Source of the DNA: Epichloe hybrida
Taxonomy: Eukaryota; Ascomycota; Sordariomycetes; Hypocreales; Clavicipitaceae
DNA: 64,000 nucleotides
Assembly: GCA_019022495.1 (NCBI GenBank)
Contig: JAFEKR010000008.1
Location: 186,001-250,000, forward strand
Direction: 5' to 3'
The notes beneath the pieces were generated by a model. It worked only from the letters and a program-made list of their open reading frames with translations. It did no database searches and was not told the origin of the DNA. Shown here in pieces: positions 46,161 to 59,883 of the stretch. The first letter of the stretch is position 1. Each line of letters begins with the position of its first letter. The position numbers and the translations under genes are program-made.

Positions 46161-49100
46161 CTACGCAAACCCGAAGTACTCGCTGCCCTGTGTGATAGCT
46201 TTAAGAATCTGGGCTCGGAGTATATCATAGCTTTCATACTCTGGAACATCAAGTTCTGCCAAAAATGGTTAGATTAGTACATCTCGCCCATGTATCCTCG
46301 TGAATGAAGCTTATAACAATGCCAACTTACGATTGAAGCAAGTGTGAGAAGATGGCAAGCGACCCTTGTCACCATAGTCTCGGTGAATGTTGAAGCGGCT
46401 GATTCCGTTCATACCCTCTAGTTCTTTGAAACCATTGAGGGGTACCTTGCTGGTACCCGTGACGAACTGCAGCAACTTGGCTCGCTCTTCCTTGTCGAAG
46501 GACCTGACCGCTCGCCAGAACCATTGGATTTGCTGAGACGATGGAGTATAGTTCTGGTATTCGGTGTTGCTCTTCCAATCGTCAACATCAATGTCAGGTA
46601 GACCAGATATCAGCAGCTCAAGCTCCTGTTCGTTAAAAATGGAGATCAACTCGGCCGGAATGATTTCATGGAAGCCTTTCTTTATGGTTAGTATATTTGT
46701 GTGTGAAGTTTGATAAGTTTTCACAAGGGGCAAGCATGAAGAATAAGTGTGGACTCACCCTTCAGAAAGCTTTCCATCTGGTCTTTTACTGACGAAAGCA
46801 GTTTGTGTTCCACAACTAAACGGACATATTCGTGTTTGTTCTCTTCAGTGACAGCAATGTCTCTTCCATTGGCAATCATATCAACGACATTGGTTACACC
46901 GAATTCATCGTCTTCAACGGAAAAGGTCTCAGTAATGATGTCTGTGATATCGTTGTCCAACATCCAGCAAAGAGATTTGTAATAATCCGGATCGAATGAC
47001 TCCATGTCCTTGACAGATACGGACTTGCCCAAGATTCGCTTGTAGACAGCGCGGCTGAAGAAGCAGTCAAGGAGACGACCCTCGTACAGGGCCTTCCCGA
47101 TAATTCGCCCGATAAACTTGAAGAATAGCAAGTGCTCGGGGTTCACTGCGCTGAGCTTGTGGGGGTGGAAGGTAGTCCGATCTGAGGAAACCGGAGTGAA
47201 GAGAACATAATTTGGGTCAAACATCTGGCGAGCGAGCACTTGAAACCACTCGCGAGTAACACCACCAGCATCAACACCCTCCTCGCCGTGAAATCGAATA
47301 TTGAGTTTACCAAATTTCATTTCGTCGCCGGATTTGAAGTATAATGACCGAAACGAATCGTGGAAGACGTTTTCACGGCGAACCGATAGCTGCAGAGGAG
47401 GATGTGAGGGGCGGCCATTTTGGCTATTGCGAGAGTGGACGCTGCGATTGAAGTAGTTGCGCTTGTTGTCGAATTCTAAAACCTTCGGATTCTTGACCAG
47501 CAGGGCAAATGTCCCTGACATAAGCTTTGGGTTATTGCGGACCAGTTCGTTGAGAATGCGACGATGATCTTCAGTAAATGTGAAGAACAGGCTAGCAGTC
47601 CGAGCTTCCGGCGGAGGGCTGGAGATGACCAATTCTTTGTTCGTCTGGCTTTGGGAAAGATCATCGCCTGCAGTAGTGTTCTTGCAAACGACCATGAGAG
47701 ATTCAATAAGTGGGAGTAAAATTGTGGCGACGTTAAGCATGTTTTCCCGCTCGCGAATAGCTTTGAGACAAGCACTTAGCTTCTCCCACATAGCAGCAAA
47801 GGTGGAATTGTGGTACAATGAAGTGACGAGATGCTGCTTGTCGTTTTGTCTAGTTTGGGTGCTGTCTCCGTCTCCGTCTCCGTCTCCACTCTTCTTTCGT
47901 CCATCAAAGAGATGGTCAAGAGCCGTGAGAACTCGTAAAAGTTTGTTTTGTTCGGACGCTCCAGGAGAGAACTTGGATAGCGCGACGCCCTGGATCTCAG
48001 TTCCAGATGTAGCCGACTCGATGTGAGGCAAAAGGTCGTCGAGGTCTGAAACAATGTTTTCGCTCAGGAGGCGAGCTTGATTCACAAGCTCCTGTCCAAA
48101 CACAGCCTTGGCACCCGGTATGGCAGACAAGTTTTTGATGGTCGAAATGGTGTTCTGGAATGTCTTGGAGCTGCATTCTCTGGCAACGAAAATTTTGACA
48201 ACCAATGTCAGATTTTGAGGTGGAACGAATGGTGGCTGCAGCTGTTTGGGCTTCTTGGGGACAGAATCCTTTTTATCCTTGACGAGCTCTCCTTCGGCAG
48301 CATTCTCCACTGTCGCATGTGTTTGTTCGGCAGAGCCATCAGCTGGAGCACTACCACTGGCTTGCTCGGTAACATTTGACTGTTCCCCTTCAACTGGAGC
48401 AGGGTTTGGCTTGTCCTTCTCCGTGATGGCCTTTGAGTCTTTACGTTTGCGCTCAAGATTCAACAGTGGCAATGTGACGCGGTTGAGTAAGTCGGCGAGA
48501 TGTGTCATGACAACAGGACTCTCAGTTACCACTTCGCGGTCCAGAAGTGTTAACAAAGAGTTGATGGCATATTTGTGTGCCTTGGAGTCCTTCATCTTGC
48601 CTTTTCGATTCAATGCTCTCTTCAAAGTGGAACCAACCACTTCATGCTCTGTCAAGAACAACCAGGGAATATGATGACTTCTCGTGCACAGATCTACGAG
48701 AAGATCCAAACATTGCTGGACAATTAATAACGGAGAGGTCTCGGAGTTGGTCTGTTGAACATGCGCGCTTATAGATCCCAAATTAGTCAGAGATTTCTTA
48801 ACGCCCTGAGGTGTTTTTGGCTCATTTTCACGTTCTTTATGCTTTCGAGCTTTGATGGAAAGATGCCCAAAGCTACGCTCGACTGCGTTCATATCCAGGC
48901 TTCCCTCCTGCAGAATCTGCAGAATAGTGCTGATGACCTCAAGTCGATTTTGACGATTCTCACAAACGTCAGCAAAGACGCTAAATAGGTAGCTTCGGAT
49001 AGAGCCATGGTGGGCAATGAACATTAACCGCACAAGAGTTGCAACTCCAGACTTGTCAAGCATCTGCACAACGGTCCGCCGTTGAACTTTGCTATCATTC

Positions 49101-52100
49101 CGCTCACCGCCGGCATTTTGTACTGGAGGTCTTCCAGAGGCAACGACAGTACCTCTACCCAGGCGATGAGGGGGCGGTGGATGATGCTGATTCAAGGCTC
49201 GGGCTTGAGCAGCCATCTCGGGTGTCAATTGGTCCATAATGTCTTCTCCCTGGTCCATGAGAACCTGTTCACGCAGTGCCGGAGGGAAGGTCAATAGAAT
49301 ACTTGCGGCATCCATCTCTGCTACAGGTGGTTGTCCAGAAGAGACTGCGGCCTGTCGGCGACTCTCCTCCCGATTTCGTCTGCGCTCTTCTTGCCGTTCC
49401 TGCTGGGCAATTTCCTGTCGCAGCTCCTCGGGAAGAGCATCAAGGAATTCTTGGAACACCTCGGTGGACTCGCCGGCCGTAGCCTCCTCGCGGGCCTGAG
49501 ATCGTCTTTCACTTACTGTCTGAGCAATCACCTCCTCCCTGAATTCCTCAGGTAGAGCTGCAAGATACTCTGGATCAATGCCTAGCTCTGTGACGTCGAC
49601 TTCTTCACCTCTAATAGTTGTCATGACCCGGTGATGGTCGGCAGGAGCGGGAGTGGAATCTGGTTGTGCTGCAGCCTCGCCATTATTTGTAGACTCGGAC
49701 GATTCAACGCCTTCCATTGGTCCTTGGTCCGCACTTTGGTGATGTTCAACAGCGTCTGTGGCCTCGACTGCAGCCAAGCGCTCGCGGAGAACCCGGTCAT
49801 TCTCCTCGCGCTCCTCTGCCTCCTTCTTCTCTTTGGCAGCAATCTCTTCGACGGCTTTCGCTTCGCGGGTTTTGCGCTCCTCCTCCTCCCTTTTCTTGCG
49901 CTCTTCCTCGGCCTGTTTCTGGAATTCGATCTCTTGGGCCTTGATTTTCTTCTCGAGCTCGATAGCGTCAGGGGTCAGTTTGGCGGTGATGATGTTGGAT
50001 AGTTTAGCTGCTTCAGCAGGATTGTTGGTCCCAAAAACCATCCTAGCCTCTTCCTGGTAACGATTCAAGGTCGACTCTGGCGTGAACGACACAGCCTGGT
50101 GCGGTTCTTGAGCTGCGGTGTCCCGCCTGTGATCTGTTCTCACCAATCGTGCCGGCCCAAGGTCTCTCGTTGCCCGAGGCCCCCCTCCAGTTCCAGTGAT
50201 GTGCAAGTGGAATCCCTGCTGACTGTTTCCGTTACGGCCCATCATCGGTAAAAATTCCATGAGCTCGCCGAGCAGACCCATTGGGCCATCTATGTTGTGC
50301 CGACCGCCAACAAGCAAGCCGGGAGGAAGTCTCACATCCAATGAGTGTGTGTGGCCATGCCTCGACGAGGCTTCGTTTACTTGCTCGCCGCGGCGCAGAA
50401 GCGGGTTGAGACCATCCTCGGCGTTTGGTTGCGGCCCGGCAGAACGGTGACTGCGGGAAAAGTAGCTGCGGAAATCTGAGGAATATCTGTCAGCCGGGCA
50501 TGTAGCAATACCAACAACAAACATGGAGAGGTTTTCTTACCAAGATGATCACGATGAGACCCTGCAAATCGTGTTGGGACCGGGCTTCGATTGTCCATCC
50601 TCGTCAATACCGGACGTCGGTGGTTACCATCGAAGAAGAGAAGCTGTCTATGCCTGTCGTCGACGTCGGTATTGCCGTTGTCCCATCCAAGAGCTGGCAT
50701 GGGGTGTTGATCGTGTCCTTTGACGCAGGTTAGCCATGCGATTGAATCCAGATCGAAGTTGTGAGAGATGAGGGCTTTTGGGTGACCAGAAAATCGTAAA
50801 GGGCTTACCAGGATAGGCATCGTCGTGAATATACTCGTCGTCATCAATATCCTCTTCGTCGTCATCGTCTTCTGTACAGTCATGTAAGCAAACACACAAA
50901 TAGACACTGGGTCGATGATATCAAACATACCACCATCGTCATGATCATCATCGAGATAATGATCATCAATACCTAACTCCGGCTCGTATCCGCCGTCGTC
51001 ACCCATGATGGCTCTGGCCATGTTGTGAACCAAATCACTCGGCCCCATGCCATGCATATGCGCTTCCTCCTCCTCTTGGACTTCTGCGTCATAACGCATG
51101 CCGTTCCCTTCAGGACCTTCGTCTCCGTCCATATCACTTTCACTCTCCCAGCCCGAGTCCCCGTCTTCCTCAAGAGGATTTCCATCTTCATCCACGATTT
51201 CTACTCGATCGTCAATATCTTCCATATCCGCAGACTCCATATCGTCGTCATCGTCGTCTCCACTGTCGTCTTCATCGTCTTCATCATCGTCGTCGTCGTC
51301 GTCGTCATCATCATCATCCATGATGACCTCAACGACGCCAGGCTCGCCGTGAAGACCCTCGATGTCACCCATACCACTCAATTCCTCATCTTCGTCACTG
51401 ATATCGTCTTCGCCGTCAGACATATCGTCCTCGCCATAATCCATCTCGTCATCGTCATACTCATCACCATACATGTCTTCGTCGTCGTCTTCGTCGCCCT
51501 CGTCAGATTCGTCATTCTCTCCTCGAGGTTCTAGCATGCCTAGCGTGGAGTTGCGATAGAGGTCGGGGGTCTCCTCTCGATCATCGTCGTCAACATCTGA
51601 TACGGACGACGAAGAAGCAAACTCTTCATCACTGTTATCTCCAGCCGGGTCGGCTGGGAGAATGCTGGAATGGCTCAGCTCTTTGGCGGTACCTGTAAGA
51701 ACCCGTAAAACGCGGAGAATATACTTAATAGCTCGCTTGACACCAGGGTAGTTGAGACTGATATCAGCAATAGACGATGTAAGTTTCTCGACATATCCCT
51801 TTTCGTACATCAAACGACGCAGTTGCGCCTGCGAACGAGACTGATCATTCCCATGATTTCTTGAATTGGGACTTTGCTCCTTATCTTTTTCGCCAGCCAT
51901 ATGATTCATCAATTCGGCAAGACACTGCATTCGAGAGTATCGCGTTTCGAGGGGCTCATCCGTGAGTGGCGCTTTTTCGTAAGCCTTGAGCACGGTATCC
52001 AAGACGAATTTTCTTACAAACAAAAGGTCGGGCTCGTCATCGTACGCGAACTTGTCAATAACACGATCCATTTGTTTTTCGCTCGTCTTTGATACAAGTG

Positions 52101-55100
52101 CCACCAAGACCTTCTGGGTAAGTGCAGATGTTGCGGCTCTCTTTTTTGCCACGATTGTGTCCACGGAGCCATTGAGGTTTCCCTGACACAATAAGTCATA
52201 GATCAAGTAATTCAAAATGCTTGTTCGCGGTTTGATAGGGGTAGTGGTTGACAACGGTGGTGCACTGCGCTTGAAGTTGATGAATTCAACCTTGGTTCGG
52301 GTGTAACTCTGCATGAGTTCTGCCAGACAGTTGAGCAAGAAACATCTGTAAACAAAAATAGGATGTTCCTCCGCCTTGAAGACAGGCTTCGCCTGCTTTT
52401 TATCTTTCAGATCGGTGGCTGTTGATGTGCCCTTCGAGCTTGCATTTTCTGAGTCTCCCGGTGCTGCGGCTGCTTCTGTATTGGCTGAGTCTGTCGTGGT
52501 GGATGGCTCCTTGTCATCGACTTCACGATAATTGACCAACTCACATAGCAGGAAATGAATCACGCCGTCGGGATTCTCAACAATCGGTCGTTTGACATCG
52601 TGGTGTGTTTTGGGAGCTTCAGCCATGTCTTTGTCTGCAGGCTCCGTTGAGGCCTTTAGAGTTCCCTCATGCATTGCCCTGATATCAGCCGACTCCTTGG
52701 CGCTGGGTAAAAGTTCGTCCTTGAAAACCAAGGGTGGTGGCCTACTGGAAGTGTCTCCAGGTGCACCGAGCCATCTTGAGAAACAGAGCATTTCGTTCGT
52801 CACCTCCACGAACAAGTCCGGGGCACGAAGAGCAAGGGGCGCCATAGCCCGCAAGTAAGATGGCACATCGGGATGTCCTCGTTGGCTGCGTACTACATTG
52901 TGGAAGTCTGAATGGATCTCCGCGCGCATGATTTGCTTCACGATTTCCTCATCTTCGATGACATGTCGCAAGACAGTGATTATATGAGCGGTCAGCCTCG
53001 TTTGCTTGAGACGCTCAGAGCCGGAACCAGACAATTGCTTCGCCATCAAGAACAAACGTTGCAAATTCTTCTTCTCGCCAACAACTTTCGCCAAAGCACG
53101 TCTTCGTGTCAGGATAACCAGTACGCGGAGCACTGCGGTTGCCAGGATTTCTTCCTTGCCTATGCGCGGAAGGAGGTCCAGCAGCGACTCCAGAATCTTG
53201 CTGCGATTATCATCGCCGACCAATGGCAATCCTGCCGTGACTATGGGTTCTGCAACGGGGTCATCGATAGTCTTGGGAGGTTTCCACTGGGCGGGGACGG
53301 GTTTTTCATCATGACATAGAAGCACCTCTAGTACGAGAAGAATATAGGGAATCCATGGGGGCAGCTCGTCGGTTGATGATGTCAGGGGCACCTTCAAGAA
53401 ACCTACATACTCGTCTACCTTATCAGCGAGTATTTCTGTGTTCTGCTCGAAGAATTTTTCGTCCTGAAGGAGCAACGCGAGAAGATGGGCATATGCAGCA
53501 ATGCATTTCCCATTTCGCCGCTTCTCCTCCTCGTCAAGGGCCAACGACGAGAGTGCAAAGGTTAGAGTAGATGCGACTTCTTCTTGGGCATCCTGATTAT
53601 GTCTTTTCAGGACAATCGCCGACACGAAATCGGAGACGTCGATGGCTGTCTCGGGGTGGGTTCGAATGACATCAAGACATTGGTCAATCAAATTGCCGCG
53701 AATGTTCGAACGCAAACTGTCCAACCCCTCCTTTAAAGCGACAATGTCAGCCCCTGGATTATGTTCGGGAGACTCGCATTTAGAAGTGGACGATGCCTCG
53801 GCAGCGCTATTTGTTGCTGAAGGAGTGATGTTGTCGTCACCGTGACTGGTATTGATCTGTCGATCGACATATTCTACCATATCATCGGCTGATGACAAGT
53901 CAGGCAACGTATCCAGGATCATTGGCTCTGACTCAAGAGTGGCAGCAGCACTGTTGGTTTCCTCTCCTTCTTTCGACGAGTCTTCCTTCAGTGCCGATAC
54001 GTCAGCATCCTCAGCAGGGATAGGATGACGCGGACCTGCAAGTCCATCCACGTGAGCCCGGCAATATTCGGCGACCTCGTCACGATTTCCATTGGCTCTA
54101 TACATTGCTTCATGGACAAGTTCGTCGTCATATCCCCAGTTCGTGGTCTCGTTCAGCATGCTCCGGAAACGAGACCATTTGAATCTGGCATCCGTATAAT
54201 CGAAGAGGTTGAAAGGTGCTCTGTCGTCGAGAACATGTGGTTCATGATCCGCAGCGCAAACATTCCTGAGAATATCGATAAGCTTCTTGACTGTGGCATC
54301 TGAGACTTTTTCAATGAAGCTGGACGTCCACAGTTCCGTGATTGCTGGGAGTATTGCTGCACGAAACTCGACAACAACTTGATGGTGTACGTTCGGTCCG
54401 CTTTGCATCCGATCTGCCTGCCGCTGGAGACTAAAATGAGTGCAGGCTTCCGACAAATACTTGCCATGCGCCAGAATGAAATACAAATCCAGCACCTTTT
54501 TGAGGCCAAATGCGGCAACCTTGGCTCTTGACGACTCATCTGAGCTGTTTTCGACATCCTTCTTCACATAAGAAGCAAAGACCCTCAGCAGATCATTGAG
54601 CACGTTCAGTCCTCCTTGCTCCTTGAAGGCGAGAAGAACTGGCATAATGATTTGCACGCTGGACCTGTCACTTTGTCTAGTAGAGGGGTGGTCAATCAGC
54701 ATCTCATGAATGGTATGGAGCATGATGATCCAGTAATGGAAGACCTTGGCGGTCGGCTCAGGCTGAGCCACGGAAGGAGCCAGGTGAGAAAGAACAGTGT
54801 CAGCCAAAGCCAAGGCAATTTCTAGTTGCCTTGGTCGAGGAAACGGGTCGAGATGGTAAGGTTCTCGCCGAGGTAGTAGCGCTTTACCCAGAGACTGGAA
54901 GAGAGGAAATGACGTTGGAATCATGGGATGCAGCACTGTGTAGAGAGTCGCGTAATTCATATACCGAGCACTGGATCGCTCTTGTTCCGTGGGCTGGACA
55001 GGAGCAGATGTGTCGATGCCCCCATCAGTGTTCCAGGTGTTGGTGGCACTGTCCAGTACATCAGGAATGGACGGCTCTTCTCCTCTGACTCCTTCGCGAT

Positions 55101-58100
55101 TGTCTGTTGAGGTGGCCGCTCCCGTGGCACCTTGTCTGCGCAAAGACCAGTGCTGTGGAACGACCGAAACCTCGCCTGCCTCTTCTGCAAGAACCCCGCG
55201 GAGTAGCGGCCCCATTGACTTTACCAACTTGAGGTAGTAATCGTACACATTGACGTGGTAGAATTGCAGAGAATTTGACCTCGTTGTCGTGAAACAGTCA
55301 GATATTATTTTGATCAACGTTTGGGCGTTTAACAAGGATTTGATTCTCTGCGTCGCCGCCAACACAGTTATGGTCATCTGAGGATCATCGTTCCTGAGGC
55401 GTAAATCTGGCGAGAGAAAAGCACCGAAGTAAGGGGGGAGAGCTTCGGTTTTGGCTGCTAGAGGCTGCAGAAAGTCAATATTCTTCTGTGCCCGGCGCAA
55501 AAGAGAAGGCAAGCCCCACACTGGAGAATGCTCAACCAGTCGAGCAATCACTTGGTTCAAGACTCTGGAAGCAGCCGAGTCTCCAAAGGCTGCATCAAGG
55601 CTGGGCGATTCGCATAGATCAAGAAGAAGCTCTATGCCACCTCGCTTGACGAAGTTGGCCTTGAGGAGCGAATTTGACAAGTAGCCCGTCAAAAAGTTGG
55701 CCAACCCGAGGATGTACGGGGTGAGTGACTGCGGACGCACCACCTTCTGGGCTATGGTCTTCTCCCTCGCCGTTTCCCTTGCCTCCATAGTGGACAAATT
55801 TTCGTCTGGCATGTCGACATCCACTGCTCCACTGCATTCGTCTTCGTTGCCAGAAGATATCTCTGTGTTCATCACCATTTCAAGGTGTCCTTTTGGGTGC
55901 ACGGTGCTAAGGACACCCTCTGGGGTGGATATGTAGAGCCTGGCACCCCAGTTGGAGTTAATGCCTTTGTCGACACCTAACCATCGTACTCGGGCCACCA
56001 TGTCAATAACAGCATTCGAGATAGACTTGCGAAGTGGAGGATGATGACGAGCAAGCTCGTCGAAGCTGGCGCCGACGTTGCTTGCAATCTCATAGTCCGC
56101 CTCCATACAGGTGACGTGTGCTGGGCTTTCGAAAATTTCCAGAAAACTGTCAAATGCTTTTGAGGCCACAACCATTTTCATTCCTGTGTTGTTTAAACAG
56201 ATGGAGTTCAGGACCTGAGGCACGATGTTCATGGCCTCTGATGAGGCCAGAATACCCTGAGCGGGTTTATCTTGCCGGAGCTTTCGAATTTCTTCATCTG
56301 AGGGGGGGTGAAGGCGCTCATCTTCATCAGCGACTGACGCATCTGCAGAACTGTTGGGGGACGCATCTTCGTCTCCCTCTTGCTGTTGTTCACTCTGCTT
56401 TGACTCTCCGGCTGCTTGTTGCTCTGGCACTGGCCGTCCGGTGATTGCTTCGAGATAAGTCTTTATCATACCCGACTCGGAAATGGCGGCAAAACTCGTT
56501 GGGTCATTGTTTATGAAGTCGCTCAATATGGTGACAGAGTGTGTCCAAACCACGGATCCGAAACTCTGCTTATTGGCCATGATCTCACGGAGACTTTGGA
56601 GCAAATCGGATTTCTCGGCAAGATTTCTAAGCAAACGATCCGTATTGCCACCATAACTGTAAGAATTGGTCATGATGTGATGCACAAACTTCAGCAGCCA
56701 TTTGAGTGTTTGCTGCTGATAGTAAGGGATCTCATAGTCAACAGCAGCTGACTGTTGATCGGCATGCACACCACGACATGATTGAAGCAACCCTTGAGCC
56801 TCCGCAACCGCATCCACCAGAAGCCTTGCGACTGCGTCTAGGCCGTTGGCATTGAAAAAAGACGTGAACGCATTCTGGTAGGTCCAGATCAGTCCATCCA
56901 AAAACGCCAGGACCATGGAGTGGTGTCTCTGGGCGACTTGAGACCGAATATTGAGTATTTCAACCAATATATTCATGAGGCCGGCAGAGACCATTTCGCT
57001 ACCGACACGGGTGGACATGGAAAGGTGGAGTGTAAGAGAAAATAGATTGTTTCGCCAATCGTCCTCCTCAGTAGCCTGATCGCCTGCATCGGCAGCGTCG
57101 TCAACTTGCATACCAGCCACAGCCTTCCTAATAACGTAAAGCAAAATTCCGTGATTAACATTTGCATTTAGAGAAGACAAGACGTCCTGACATTTGGAAT
57201 TGAAGCCAGAAACGGCTTCCAGAAGAGCCAAGGCAAAGGTCTGCAACCAGAGAGGAATAATAGCATTTCCGTCAGCGGCAGGGTGAATCAGCTCTGCGAG
57301 CTGGTATACGAGTTGAAACCTTCGAGTCTCGTCAACGTCATGGCGAAGTACTCTGTCCACAAAGTTGGACTCTGTGTGGATGTAGGCTAGATTTGTGATG
57401 GCTAGTAGCCGAGTCGCCAACATCTTCTGTCGGGATTCTAGGGATTCCGCGAGCGCTTTGGCCACACGAAGCCTGTGAAACACCTCGTATTTGGCCGATG
57501 ACGGCATCTCAGCGGGACATCTTTTGACAAGGTCGTAGATAGACGTGGTTGCAATGACTGACTTGGGCAGATCAAATGACCTTTGTCCAGGTGTGCCCTG
57601 CTCGTCTGCAACGGCTGGAGTTCGAGGAGGAATGGGTGAGGAGTCTTCTACATTCGTAGATCGCGCCCGAGGTGTGTTCTGCTGGCTTCCAACCGTGTGG
57701 CTACGGCGGAGAGGTGTTGGAGTCGAAGGCACTGATGAGCGACCAGATTCATGTGGCGGGTTGTTCGAGGTGGGGCCCTCTTCAGGGTAGTAGAGCACCT
57801 TGATATCGCCCCAGCTCTGCCATCGCGTATCATCACAGGTGGCAATGGCGACCAGATCGTTGGCGTGAGTTGTCGTCGAGTCCCTGCCACTAGTTCCGTG
57901 ACTCTTCTCCTTGCCCTTGGTCGAAATTGGGGTCGTGGAAGGCGTAGGGTCAGTCATATTGATGATGGGCGTCTTAACAAACGGCAGAGCAATTTTCTGG
58001 ACACGTTCGAGATCGATGTTGTAATGGTTTGCCAGTAACGCCGAGCTGATTTGTCTGGAAGGACTAGAAATGCGCTTGACAGAAGCTTGGTACCTTTGAG

Positions 58101-58697
58101 CGAGCTCTGACCCGACTTCGAGCGTGGAAATCAAAACAGACGATGACGTGCTGTTGAGAAGGTCGTTGAGGTGTGCACTGCTCGCATAGATGCTCCGGTT
58201 GCCGCAGTGCTCCAGGAGCATGCGAGTAAATCGTAAAACAGCCTCTATCAGGACTCTGTCGCCATCATCCGGGAAGCCGAGGTCTGCGAGCTCGTGCTTG
58301 TCCCACTGTCGCTCGCTGCTAAACGGAGACTCCTTAGCCTGGTTGAGAAGAACATCCGTGGCGAAATCTCGTTGTTGGGGGCCATCGTTAAGATTATACG
58401 TTCTGGAGAAATGCTCCAAAATGCTGTCAAAGCGGTTCAGGAGTGGTATCCAATGATACAAGTCGCCCCTTCCAAAAGGCCACCTCGATGGGAAGGACGA
58501 GAGATGTTTTGGCAAACACGGTAATTCGATCGTAGACGCTGTTTCAACGTAGCGCTCGAGCCAGGGAGACTGTAAATCGAAAATGGTCAGAGGCACAAAT
58601 TTCAAAGCCAATATATTTGTTGATTGGGGGCAGGAAGCTCGCAAAATACCTGAGTTTCCTTATGCTTGGACTGCATCGATTTTGTGATTTTGCCCAT
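46161..58697 (-). CDS. tom1: Giant HECT E3 ubiquitin ligase (Tom1/Ptr1/HUWE1 family)
   Basis: Seven exons: 58697-58650, 58569-50931, 50871-50809, 50717-50541, 50475-46759, 46675-46331 and 46255-46161. All internal junctions after the second exon are phase 1, and the total is 4027 residues. It starts [20 protein letters not shown]. The N-terminal armadillo-like DUF908/DUF913 region fills about the first 800 residues. A UBA-like segment ([20 protein letters not shown]) lies near 1490-1510. A very acidic stretch ([20 protein letters not shown]) lies near 2380-2490. Ubiquitin-binding UBM/DUF4414-like helices ([20 protein letters not shown]) lie near 2950-3060. The HECT domain is C-terminal, with catalytic Cys3994 in [10 protein letters not shown]. 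Relatives ubiquitinate unassembled ribosomal proteins, histones and mRNA-export factors. Confidence 0.95.
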
Positions 58698-59595
58698 TTT
58701 GAATAGAAGAGCGGCAGAACCGCTGAAACAAAAGCAAGCTCCCCCTCCACTACGGTATAACTCCTGATATGGGCTACAACGCTGCCGGCCAAGGTGGAGT
58801 GCCCCTGGCTGGACAACTCCTGCCTTCTGAATTGAATAGACCTATGGGCTTGAGGCGATGAGGCTTTGTAGTGGAAGAAAAAGTGTTTCTTTCGTGACCA
58901 GGCAAGGAATGGACAGGAGCAGATAATGCCGTGTCGAGCCGAGGGGTATTGAAGATCTTCGAGAGCACTATCAACGGCCGACTGGTTCGAGTCCCTTTGG
59001 TCAGTATTTTGGATCTCGTAGCGCTGCGTAGAATGTAATGATACGGCGGAAAGAAATCAAAGCGGTCTCGGTTGTGAGATTTAGTCGCGGTAGTTTCGGC
59101 GAATTAAGCTTCAGAGAGCAAGCACGAGGACGGGTGCAGACGTCCAAGAACAGCTTCTCCGAAGTGCCAATAAAAGACTTTGTGGGCGCAAAGAGAACAG
59201 TCATGTGAATTCGTCGAGTTTGAAACTTCACGAGAAGTCCTCTCCGCGATGCAAACTGATGTGGCGGATACTTGGGGGCGGGGAGGGGGGGAGGAAGTTG
59301 TGATGTTGGGAGTGAAAAAAGATGAGATGGAGATCTTTGGACGTCAAAACGTCAGGTTCAGTCAGCACTCAAGGTGGGCCTGCCTTTGCGTAATGGCCAT
59401 TCAAGGTCCCAAGGTGGGTCCCAGTATGCACTTGTGAAGTTGCTATGTTGTCATTATTAGAGCAGGCAGCCACAAAACACAACCAGCATTAGTTTGTGAG
59501 AATATACTTTGCACGGCAAGGAAGAAAAAGGCGGGCGCGCGATATAGGACGGGGGGATAATATACAAAGGTATTGACAGCCTACTCCGTGATCCT
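58698..59595. other. Divergent intergenic region
   Basis: About 0.9 kb separates the ubiquitin-ligase start from the small secreted protein. A tRNA B-box-like GGTTCGAGTCC occurs near 58984, but no cloverleaf forms around it. A TATA-like GATAATATACAAAGG lies about 30 bp before the ATG at 59596. Confidence 0.4.
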
Positions 59596-59883
59596 ATGAA
59601 GTTGATACGATACGTGCTTCATGTTCAGTTGCTTGTCGCCATCCCAGCCGGCTTAAATCGTACCAACCTCGCTTACAGGACTTGCTGCGCAGTTGAAGGC
59701 AATTCACAGACGAAAGAGTCTAATTTCACACTAGCTCGTGGCGCGGCATCGTCATATGTTCGTGCTATATACTACCCCCACAAGGTGGATGACCGATTTC
59801 AAAATAGCTGCGGAGCTTGCACAGCCAATGCAGACTGTGACAGCAACAATCTTGAGTGCGTCAAATGCACGAAGAAACCTTGA
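59596..59883 (+). CDS. Small secreted cysteine-containing protein
   Basis: An intronless ATG frame encodes 95 residues. The N-terminus MKLIRYVLHVQLLVAIPAGL resembles a signal peptide: two basic residues, then a hydrophobic core. The mature part has seven cysteines: CC at residues 30-31 and a C-terminal cluster NSCGACTANADCDSNNLECV ending in KCTKKP. Two N-x-S/T sequons are present (NRT, NFT). I recognise no family. Size, predicted secretion, cysteines and a gene-poor location fit the broad class of fungal small secreted proteins; any effector role is speculation. A TATA-like element 30 bp upstream supports expression. Confidence 0.5.
   Translation: MKLIRYVLHVQLLVAIPAGLNRTNLAYRTCCAVEGNSQTKESNFTLARGAASSYVRAIYYPHKVDDRFQNSCGACTANADCDSNNLECVKCTKKP

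Noticed and set aside
51025..51534. Plus-strand open frame opposite the acidic tract of the ubiquitin ligase
   Set aside because: It is a shadow of GAT/GAC-rich coding sequence read antisense, giving Val/Ile/Phe repeats.
58975..59010. tRNA-like B box GGTTCGAGTCC near 58984
   Set aside because: The T-stem does not pair properly (ACTGG against CCCTT) and no A box, anticodon stem or acceptor stem fits upstream.
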